From Chondrus crispus (lineage: Eukaryota > Rhodophyta > Florideophyceae > Gigartinales > Gigartinaceae), in the NCBI RefSeq assembly GCF_000350225.1, contig NW_005179085.1:1-26289 (forward strand): 26,289 nucleotides of DNA, written 5' to 3'. Below the pieces are notes generated by a model, which ran no database searches, was not told the origin of the DNA, and saw nothing but the letters and a program-made list of their open reading frames with translations. Position numbers and translations under genes: made by a program. The stretch's first letter is position 1, and each line of letters begins with the position of its first letter. This document shows, piece by piece, positions 19,641-26,289 of this stretch.

Positions 19641-20459
19641 AGCACGTCTTTCTTTAGCGGTGCGCAGGGCAAATAAAATTAACAGAGTGACTTACTTGTA
19701 TTGAGTCGTTTTTGCAAAGCGGTTCTTAAGTCGGACACACTTGGGTTTGCAGGCTGGGTGGCTCTCAGGGTTACTGAGTGGTTTTTTCTGCCCCCTTTTG
19801 CTTTCCCTGTCCGAACTCCGCGCCTTTTATAGAAATCGTAGCTGAAACTTAGAACAATACAGTACATGCTAGACTACACCAAACTATCCTTTCATTACAT
19901 AACTTGTCTCCATAATATCGCTTATGTCCTTGCTTTCAATCTCCCCGACCATCCTCTTTAATACTACTGGATACTGTACTCCTCCTTTAGAAGTCATTGA
20001 GATATGGCATAGAACCTATTGTGCAATTCTATGCCATCCTTCCAAAGAATGTAGGAGTCAGTCCTTTTTAGAAGGTCATGCATAGTATGTTTATACAAAG
20101 TATAAAAAAAAGACATCCATACTGTGCGTGTCCCTCTCTATACCTTACACTTTCAGTGTACATACATGGCGACATTTTCTGCTGCAAGCCGGGCTGCCGT
20201 AATTTTTCCGAGTTCCGGTACGTCATTGACCTATTGCGAGCCCGGAATGATCGGATGGTGGCTGGGGATGGTAGCTGACTGCGAAAACCACGGCGACCAT
20301 CGTTCGATATTCTGGCTTGCAGGCTTTGCATGGTGCGCATGTCAATTGCAAAGTCTTTCTGAGAGGCCTCAATAGCTCCGTTGCAGATGAGTTCCTCCTC
20401 TGCCTCTTGCAGTACCTTTGGGCGCCCTGCGAAGTGTTGAAGGTGGTCAAGGAGTTGTG
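19641..20459. other. Degenerate interval between the catalytic and DNA-binding parts of the transposase
   Basis: Minus-strand fragments (for example 19679-19867, with NPSVSDLRTALQKRL) may be the second helix-turn-helix half of a CENP-B/pogo DNA-binding region, broken by stops. A dyad with 11-bp arms (20004-20014 and 20027-20037, 12-nt spacer) lies here. Confidence 0.35.
20004..20037. repeat. 11-bp inverted repeat with 12-nt spacer
   Basis: ATGGCATAGAA at 20004-20014 pairs exactly with TTCTATGCCAT at 20027-20037. It lies between the two transposase pieces. It could be an older, partly decayed relative of the perfect palindromes at 10860 and 15965, or a chance hairpin. Confidence 0.85.
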
Positions 20460-20762
20460 CTAGTGTGTCTTGACGACCTCCTCATAAGCACATTTGATGC
20501 GGTGTACCGTGGAGCGCGAGACGTTTGAGACACGAGATTTCTCCAGAGTGCTGCGATGCGTCTTGAGTAGCTCAAGGGCTACCTCCCGGCGTTTCTGCTC
20601 GTCTTTTCGCCGTTGTGACTGTCGCTTGAATGCTGCAGCTTGAGACCGGATTGAGGGGGTCATTTTACGAGATAGCTTGCGGTTCGTCATGTCTAACGAT
20701 TGCGCGGAGAGAGTCAGTCCGTGAGGTTCGGCACCATTTTTCCTGTATTCGAAAATCGTCAT
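20460..20762 (-). pseudogene. N-terminal helix-turn-helix part of the pogo-type transposase
   Basis: An ATG-started frame of 100 codons. Residues 29-60 are basic (RKLSRKMTPSIR, RQSQRRKDEQKRR) and 60-92 read ALELLKTHRSTLEKSRVSNVSRSTVHRIKCAY, a helix-turn-helix of the kind that binds the element ends. It lies on the same strand and upstream of the catalytic part at 18180-19640, from which it is cut off by stops and shifts. The first ~25 residues may be an extension; a second ATG begins MTNRKLSRK. It is divergent from the PCIF1-like ORF, with less than 100 bp between them, so the two may have shared a bidirectional promoter. Confidence 0.55.
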
Positions 20763-22292
20763 TTCGAGGCAGCAAGGGCTGCGTAGCGAGCGTAGAAATT
20801 ATGATCAAGAATTTGCTTCCTGCCCATTGCAGTGCTCTTCCAGATTTCGATCGTTACATCTACTCACCATCCAACCACGCCTCCCCTCCCCTCTTCTCCG
20901 ACGCGAACCACTTCGTCCCGCTTATGCTAGCACGTTCTGCATCAAACTCCTCCCGTACCCGCTCGAACCGAAGCAGGACAACCAACACTTGCGGCTGTCC
21001 CGAGGCAGAGCCGGCGATACTCCTTCATCGCCTGTCTACACAACCAATTTCCTTGCTATCCCCGAAAATTTTCGTTTCACAGAATCGTGCTCGCCGCTCC
21101 GTCCTCTAGACCCTGGGAGAAACCACACACGCTTCGATATGTCCATTGGAACACACGAATATGACCTAGATATGCGCTGGAAAGGTCGCGGTGCTCCAAT
21201 GATCAGTAAACACCGATCAACGCAAATATGTTGCGACCTACTAGCGACATGCTGTGCCGGACCAATACCGCTCGAAGGGCATAAACTAGAAATTCTCCGG
21301 CTGCGGCGCGGTAACTGCTACGGTCTCGGCTGCTTTGTTTACTGTGTTTCAGTGGCCAAAAAGTACTGACAGGGTTATGGCAGGGCATCGAAACTTGTGA
21401 TTCGCGCAGAGGTCGCGCGACGTTTATACGCTCGGTTTTCTCGTGCAGTGTATGTACCGCATGGCGAGTCCGTCTCGTCGAAAAGCCAACTAGAGACTAA
21501 AATATCTCGCGTGGCTGTGGAAAAATGCTTATAACGCAACGAAAAGGGTTCGGCGACGTTGATGCCAGGTTGCAACGACGTCTCTTTTCTTATGGCTCTT
21601 TGCAACGAAGTGCACCTCAAATGTGAAGCGCACTTCAACCCGACTACCAGAACCGTCACGCCGGACCTTTACAGTCTCTGGTTTCTCTCTTCGCCGGTAA
21701 CGACGGAATTATTCGCGGACGCGTTCAACAAAAGCGGAGTCATGGGGTCCTACTGTAGCGCGAATCCATGTGACGAACTTTTCGGCTCCCTTGGTAGATG
21801 GCAAGACAGGGAAAAGGACATTGAAGGCGCAGGTGGTAATCCACCATTCGAAAAAGAGTTTTTACACGAAGTAGTTTCCGCATTTGATAAAGGCGCCCGT
21901 GGTATCATGCCGTACTGCCGTTGTTTCCTGCTACCCCTGGGAGAGTCTTACGAAATCCTGGCGCGAATAAGCTCCCTTGCTTCGAAAGGTATTCTGCTTG
22001 TGCGTATACCGCCTGGGTCTCTTCCATTTCGTGCCCAAGAAACATATTTTTCATACACAACATGTGCTGCCTATCACCATTCCATGAGCTTAATCTCTTC
22101 ATCTGGCTTAATCGTGAGTACATCGAGACATATCCCCCGCCAAAGGATGTGGAGCAAATATACTACCACTGGATATTCAGGTCTTGTGCAAACCCGTCGC
22201 GCGTAGAAGTGTTCCTCGAAAGCTTCAGAGAAGCTTTTCCGAACCCACTCAGGAGGTCGCAGTTCATGCTTAGCTGTTTTCTCATTCGGTGA
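20725..22292 (+). pseudogene. PCIF1-like adenine methyltransferase-like ORF, decayed
   Basis: One plus frame continues from 20725 to about 22030 with only two stops (TGA 21367-21369, TAA 21532-21534). It contains ELFADAFNKS, YCSANPCDELFGSLG (FGSLG at 21781-21795) and GGNPPFEKEF (NPPF at 21838-21849), the order seen in the PCIF1 WW-associated methyltransferase domain. NPPF is the catalytic motif of class I adenine-N6 methyltransferases. A frameshift near 22030 leads to FIWLNREYIETYPPPKDVE and YYHWIFRS. Known members methylate the cap-adjacent adenosine of mRNA; for transposon-borne relatives the substrate is unknown. It has no in-frame ATG; an ATG frame at 20801 (MIKNLLPAHC) may be the original start. 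The motif is intact though the gene is broken. Confidence 0.55.
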
Positions 22293-22353
22293 GCGACCTG
22301 GTCCCGCCTTAAATACGATGCTTTCCCTTCAAAATTGGCACATGCTACAGCCT

Positions 22354-23784
22354 CTACGCGAGGCTAAAAAGGGTTTGGAGCTCCACGAGATCGAGCTCCC
22401 TCCCAAGGCTAGACGGATTGAAGACATTGGATTCGAAAGGTGGCTCACTCGTTCCAGCGCAATCAACTTCCGTTTCCCCTTCACGTTCGTCCGAAGTAAA
22501 CATTTCGCTGCTGCCGTGGAGTATGCCAGTTGTCTGCGCAGCAAGATTCCGGCAAGACCTCCTGTCGCATTGGCAGCCGATGCATTTCGTCTTTTGTTTG
22601 ATGCACGAACAGCGAAGTGTGCGGCACGGCCCATTGCACCCACATATAGCGGTCAAGGTTTGCATCGTCTTTTCGACGCGCTGCACGTCGGACTGTCTTT
22701 CCAAAATGATGCCACAGGCGGAATCGAACCCATGCTCCTCTTCACAATCCATCACAATATCCGCCGAAAGGAACGCGTTTTCTGCTTCCTGCCAGTATCC
22801 GAATACGACCAGCTTGGTTCTTGATGCCTGCAGTTCAACGTCTTCTCTGAGCCGGACGAGATCACTCGCCGACTTCGCCTTGTCAGAAAAAACCGCCTCA
22901 ACACTGAGCCTCCAATCTGAGCAACCCATGGCATTGTTGCTGACGAAGAAGGTTCTTCGCTTCTTCCTCACTTCCAATAGATCAAGAGATCCAAGGCTCC
23001 ATTCAGTCTCAAGCTTTTCCATCTGCTCAGAGTTGGTCACTCGGAATTTGCCGTACTTTTCGAGGGAGGCCAAGAGCGTTAAGAGCTCAAAAACGTCACC
23101 AACGGCCGATCGATTAGACAAATCTGCACAAAAGCCCGCTCGAACGCCTTCCGTGTCTAGTAATACTTGGAATAATGCCAGATTCACTGATACATGTCAA
23201 GATGCGGGAAAGTCATGACAGCGATCCTGATCGCTGGGCTGTTTGGGCAGCTTTTCGGAGATAAAGCAGAAGGTATTCCTTGAAGGTCTCGGAATGACTC
23301 TTGATTTTCAACGTTGGAGCGCTGTGCGCACTCTAGAGCCGTACCACCTTGTATCGCTTATGACAGACCAACCTAGTTTCTTGGATCTGCAATCTGCGCA
23401 GGGGAGAAATGACCCCGCCCGTTTACCAGAAAAAGGGGTTCGGAGGGGAGAAGTATGAAGTGTTCCTCCCATCTGAACTCGTTTATCTGTCAAAAAGACA
23501 TAGATGGCTTGGCGCTTCTTGGTGTTGGAGCCACAAGCCATGTACCAGTCGAGCTCTGGATCGAAGCTGGGGTCGAAATTAACCTGCTTTGTCGAAGATT
23601 GCATGCCGCCAAATCTACTGAGCAAGTTTCGCTCTGCAAAACAAGAATTGAGGTCTTGCAGGCACGGTTGAACGAAAGAGAAGTGCGGTGAAGGCGATGC
23701 TGACAGATGAGAAGAGCTCAGGGAGAGAAAAGTTGAACGACATGATATCCAGACGAAAAACGACGACGAGGGGGGTTCATTCAA
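22354..23784 (-). pseudogene. Cysteine-rich CXC (tesmin/TSO1-like) ORF
   Basis: The main open part (22354-23187, 277 codons) has nine cysteines spaced C-x-C-x3-C-x4-C-x-C-x6-C-x2-C-x-C-x4-C at residues 182-212, ending C-R-N, like the CXC half-domains that bind zinc and DNA in tesmin/TSO1 proteins and in some transposon-encoded proteins. Before it is a helical, charged region (about 100-180). The frame has no ATG at its beginning; the same frame continues upstream to 23784, broken by TGA at 23197-23199 and 23308-23310. It converges on the PCIF1-like ORF. A role in marking or recognising element DNA is plausible but inferred. An intact gene with a 5' intron is the alternative to a pseudogene. 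Confidence 0.5.
23219..23236. repeat. Short palindrome, 8-bp arms with 2-nt centre
   Basis: CAGCGATC CT GATCGCTG lies about 20 bases upstream of the TGA that interrupts the CXC frame. It is small enough to be chance but resembles the larger palindromes of the window in style. Confidence 0.7.
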
Positions 23785-23974
23785 CAGTCACGTGTACACG
23801 AGAATCCGAGGTCAGGGGGTATGAGAAACGAAATTTTCAAATTTTTCTGAACCTTGCGGACTGGAGTATGTGACGTAATACAGTATGTTTTGGCACAATC
23901 AGAACTCTTGTTCAGTTCATGTGAGAAAAAAACGTGAAAGCATGTTTTGAAAAACGCTGTCCCAAATTAGCCCC
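23785..23974. other. Right sub-terminal region of the pogo-type element
   Basis: No gene is seen. TGTCCCAAATTAGCCCC at about 23959-23974 abuts the terminal repeat; inverted, it matches the sub-terminal GGGCTCAATTTTGGACA near 18202-18221, which suggests repeated transposase-binding sites. Confidence 0.5.
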
Positions 23975-24001
23975 TGTCTCAAACTGAGCCTCTGAGAACG
24001 G
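23975..24001. repeat. Right terminal inverted repeat of the pogo-type element
   Basis: It runs TGTCTCAAA to TGAGAACGG and is followed by TA. Its inverse matches 18082-18108 at 23 of 27 bases. Confidence 0.8.
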
Positions 24002-24003
24002 TA

Positions 24004-24280
24004 CCCTATTAATTCGCACTGAGATAGAGAGCACCTAAAAGTGTTAGCTTTAGTATGTCCTACAAACAGGTATCTACCGAGGGGAGGTGTGCGGATGAGT
24101 CTTATCTTTGCACACTATCTACTGTGCGACAACACAACCAATGCGCATATATCACTTAAACGCAAGTGTGTGTTTGTAGTCACACCGGGGGGGGGGGGGA
24201 TGTGGTGTGTGTGGGAGCGCCCTTCCTCCCTCTCCGCACTGCCCCCTCTCCCCTCCTCCTGTCCCCCCCCGTCCGCCGCC
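24004..24280. other. Spacer and CT-rich leader of the PDI-like fragment
   Basis: It holds a run of 13 G at 24187-24199 and, from about 24227 to 24280, a pyrimidine-rich stretch directly before an ATG, which looks like the 5' leader of an expressed gene. No other gene is supported. Confidence 0.5.
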
Positions 24281-24487
24281 ATGCTCTTCCGCCTGCTCGC
24301 CGCCCTGGCGCTCGTGCCGTTGGCCTCAGCCTCGGGCAATGTGCACGACCAGACGCCGCGGACGATCTAGTCGTACCTGTCCGCGCCGTCGTCGCGGCCG
24401 CTGCTGCTGGCGTTCTACGCCCCGTGGTGCGCGCACGTACGCCGCCGGCGCCCCCCTTACCCGAGCGTGGTGGTGCCTGCATGCTAA
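24281..24487 (+). pseudogene. Truncated secreted thioredoxin/protein disulfide isomerase fragment
   Basis: From a real ATG the frame gives a textbook signal peptide (MLFRLLAALALVPLASAS), then after 29 codons a TAG (24368-24370), then in the same frame LLLAFYAPWCAH (24404-24436), the start of the thioredoxin active site. The family continues Cys-x-x-Cys-Lys; here the second Cys is replaced by Val-Arg and the sequence becomes low-complexity before a TAA at 24485-24487. Full-length PDIs oxidise and shuffle disulfides in the ER. Only the first ~60 codons remain, so it is a fragment left by rearrangement or a dead gene. The preceding leader is still recognisable, which argues for a recent break. 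Confidence 0.65.
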
Positions 24488-24569
24488 CTGTGGTAGCCAA
24501 GCTCCTTTGAGGAGAGAGGATTATACTTGCCCTCTCTCCTACGGTATTGTACAAAAAGCCGCCCCTCTA

Positions 24570-24640
24570 TCTACCGTGTACCTAGCTCTCTAGCTCTCCA
24601 CCTCCTTAGCTCTCCACCTCTCTACCTCTCCGTCTGGAAC
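24570..24640. repeat. CT-rich short tandem repeats at the kinase 3' end
   Basis: Imperfect copies of AGCTCTCCACCTC follow one another on the plus strand across the stop codon of the kinase gene. On the sense strand of that gene they form a GA-rich terminal and 3' untranslated stretch. Confidence 0.6.
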
Positions 24641-26247
24641 TGATAATTGCTAAACCCCCTCGTCCGCCTCTCCCTCCTCTTCCTAAATCTCAGGTCGCAA
24701 GCCTCTGCGAAAAACCCGGCCGCGTCTGCTTGCGAGCAAGCTCCCTCAATAAACTCATGCTGCAACATCTCCTCAGCCGACCGTCTCTCCTCCGGCTTGA
24801 CCTTACAACACAGCCCAATAAACTCACGCATCGTCTCCGACCATTTCGCCGCCTCGCTAAGCTCCGGCGCGCCTTGCGTCGCGATCAGGAACATTGCCCG
24901 GATCGGCGATGCGTCCAAGTGCGGCGGCTTGCCCTCCGCGCACTCGAGCGCCAGGATCCCCGTCGACCATAAGTCCACCTTGCAATCGTAGTTGGCCCCG
25001 CGGATCACCTCGGGCGCCATCCAGTAGGGCGTCCCCACTACTGTGTTGCGCTTTCCGGACCCGCGGGAGAGCTCGGCGCAGAACCCAAAGTCCGCAATCT
25101 TCACCGACCCGTCCATGTCTAGGAGAATGTTGTCCCCCTTGATGTCGCGATGCACGCGTCGGATCGAGTGCAAGCTTTCCAGCCCGCGCAGCACCTCGCG
25201 GCAGATGTATGCGATCACGTTCTCTTCCATCTTGCGCCCGCCAGCGACCTCGCCAGCCCCCTCGGCTTGTGCTTGCTGCGACCGTTGAAACTCGGCGCCT
25301 CGTTGCTCCGATAGCAAATCCGCTAACGTCCCGGCGGAAACGTACTCCATCACAATCCACAGCTCGTTGCCGCTTCTGAATGCATCGTAGCAATCCACTA
25401 GGTTGTCCGACTTGTACTGGTCCTGCATCACTTGCACTTCGAACTTGTACAGCTTCCAGTCGCGCGAGCTCTCCGGCTTGACCTTTTTGAGTGCCACAAA
25501 CCTGCCGTTTTTGTCCACAGCGCGGTAAACGTTGCCACACGAGCCTTGGCCGATCTGCTCCATGCGCGTGAACAGCATGAAAGGATCATCCTCTCTGAAA
25601 TCGGCGACCAAGTCATCGGGAATGCCGTCCGGTAAGTCAACCTTGCGCTCCGACCCGATCAAGTTCTCCATCACATCCGTCGACGGCTCTCCCGGCCCCA
25701 CTATCTCCTTTATCTTCACCGGCTCCGACCTCCTCACGTGGCTAATTGCCGAGCTCGGAATCGGCGGCAGTGGCCCGAGATGCGAGCGCAGATTATACTG
25801 ACTACTCCTCCTCCTCACCTTCATCACCTCCTCCCCACCAAAGCTCATCCTCCCGAGCTGAACAATCCCCGAGTTGCCCGACGATTGACTCGTAAGTTCA
25901 TCGCTCAAGAAGCCATCACTCCTCTCATCAAACGAGGTCATGCTCGGCGTATTCATCCTCTCCAGATAAATCGGGGGCAGAGCGCGATCAACACTCGCCC
26001 GCTTCCCCTCGGCCTTTTTCGAAAAGTTAAGCACATCAATGACAGCCTCCGGATTTGCCATAGCCTCATCGCGCATGATGCCCGAGTACATAAGAATCGT
26101 CTCCCATGCGCCGGGCAGGCCCGCAAACCCTGTGGGATTGTCCGGGTCCAGGCTGACATGGACCTCGCGCTCCATGCCGAACGGGCGGGACACGGAGGCC
26201 TTTGTTGGGCTCTGTCTGCGCGGTTTGACGTAGGTGGCGGTCGGCAA
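24622..26247 (-). CDS. p21-activated (PAK/STE20-group) serine/threonine kinase, 5' partial
   Basis: PAKs bind active Rac/Cdc42-type GTPases through a CRIB domain and signal to cytoskeleton and polarity. The 541 codons show CRIB at about 18-50 (VSRPFGMEREVHV, GFAGLPGAW), a disordered linker with a proline-rich patch (GPLPPIPSS), and the kinase domain at about 227-500: glycine loop IGQGSCGNV, ATP lysine in VALKKV (K254), VHRDIKGDN, DFG (386-388), the STE20 signature GTPYWMAPEV (405-414) and DLWSTGI. All catalytic residues are present. An insert of about 25 Gln/Ala/Gly-rich residues (318-342) lies before helix E. The frame has no ATG before the CRIB and meets a TAG at 26272-26274, so the true start is probably in an exon beyond the window. 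The C-terminal tail is basic. Confidence 0.93.
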   Translation of the reverse strand: MPTATYVKPRRQSPTKASVSRPFGMEREVHVSLDPDNPTGFAGLPGAWETILMYSGIMRDEAMANPEAVIDVLNFSKKAEGKRASVDRALPPIYLERMNTPSMTSFDERSDGFLSDELTSQSSGNSGIVQLGRMSFGGEEVMKVRRRSSQYNLRSHLGPLPPIPSSAISHVRRSEPVKIKEIVGPGEPSTDVMENLIGSERKVDLPDGIPDDLVADFREDDPFMLFTRMEQIGQGSCGNVYRAVDKNGRFVALKKVKPESSRDWKLYKFEVQVMQDQYKSDNLVDCYDAFRSGNELWIVMEYVSAGTLADLLSEQRGAEFQRSQQAQAEGAGEVAGGRKMEENVIAYICREVLRGLESLHSIRRVHRDIKGDNILLDMDGSVKIADFGFCAELSRGSGKRNTVVGTPYWMAPEVIRGANYDCKVDLWSTGILALECAEGKPPHLDASPIRAMFLIATQGAPELSEAAKWSETMREFIGLCCKVKPEERRSAEEMLQHEFIEGACSQADAAGFFAEACDLRFRKRRERRTRGFSNYQFQTER

Positions 26248-26289
26248 GAGCAGACCAGCGCCGCGCGGCGGCTATTGCCGCTGACACGA
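26248..26289. other. Possible intron or upstream exon edge of the kinase gene
   Basis: On the minus strand the kinase frame meets TAG at 26272-26274. An AG that could serve as splice acceptor follows CGCGC within the first codons of the open frame (near 26217). Which bases are exon cannot be decided here. Confidence 0.3.

Larger units (their letters stand above)
18082..24001. mobile_element. pogo-type DNA transposon with methyltransferase-like and CXC cargo
   Basis: The limits are 27-bp terminal inverted repeats with 23 matches and a TA on each outer side (18080-18081 and 24002-24003), the target duplication of the Tc1/mariner/pogo superfamily. Inside are, from left to right, a pogo-type DDE transposase (minus), its probable helix-turn-helix part (minus), a PCIF1-like ORF (plus) and a CXC ORF (minus). 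At 5.9 kb it is far larger than a standard pogo element of 2-3 kb. All ORFs show damage, so this copy is not autonomous now. Whether the additional ORFs belong to the element or came from nested insertions is not settled; no inner terminal repeats were seen. Confidence 0.7.

Noticed and set aside
22717..22731. A tRNA B-box-like sequence (GGGTTCGATTCCGCC) on the minus strand
   Set aside because: It lies within the CXC open frame, has no matching A box or acceptor stem nearby, and is explained as codons.
23243..23691. Two plus-strand frames (23243-23458 and 23455-23691)
   Set aside because: They face the continuing minus frame of the CXC ORF and lack motifs; probably shadows, though the second has some coiled-coil look.

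Overview
The window reads as nuclear DNA of a eukaryote: a chromodomain-bearing Ty3/gypsy retrotransposon, several cut-and-paste DNA transposons in states of decay, and a p21-activated (PAK/STE20) kinase with a CRIB domain. There are no operons, Shine-Dalgarno sites or bacterial genes. The compact, intron-poor coding style, the mix of MULE-ULP, Harbinger, pogo and Ty3/gypsy elements, and the CT-rich leader of a secretory gene fragment would fit a florideophyte red alga of the Chondrus kind. That is an inference from style and not from any alignment.

Layout. (1) 1-7549: the 3' half of a large GC-rich Ty3/gypsy element, with an integrase and chromodomain pol end (1-1404), an unusual 5.4-kb post-pol segment that carries a 685-codon antisense open frame (4321-6378), a polypurine tract, and a 3' LTR (6849-7549). 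(2) 7550-9944: mostly non-coding, with an open frame cut by the LTR insertion and a possible solo LTR (8935-9541). (3) About 10470-14372, minus strand: a decayed Mutator-like (MULE) transposase with a SWIM finger, followed by a decayed ULP1-type cysteine protease. (4) 15638-16470, minus strand: a decayed PIF/Harbinger-type transposase. (5) 17080-17868: a broken charged coiled-coil ORF. (6) 18082-24001: a 5.9-kb element bounded by TA dinucleotides and 27-bp inverted repeats. It holds a pogo-type transposase in two pieces, a PCIF1-like adenine methyltransferase-like ORF and a cysteine-rich CXC ORF. (7) 24281-24487: a truncated secreted thioredoxin/PDI fragment. (8) 24622 to the window end, minus strand: an apparently intact PAK-type kinase, probably the only working host gene here.

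Three observations stand out. The TA-flanked pogo-type element appears to carry an RNA/DNA adenine methyltransferase-like gene and a CXC protein. Near-perfect palindromes (a 74-bp double hairpin at 10860-10933 and a 68-bp fold-back at 15965-16032) sit inside two unrelated transposon genes, exactly where the reading frame jumps, and removing them brings the frames back into register (give or take one base for the first). The Ty3/gypsy element has its pol-end/polypurine sequence duplicated on either side of the antisense-ORF segment, which suggests a captured module.

Limits: all domain calls are by eye from motifs. No database search, splice prediction or read data was available.
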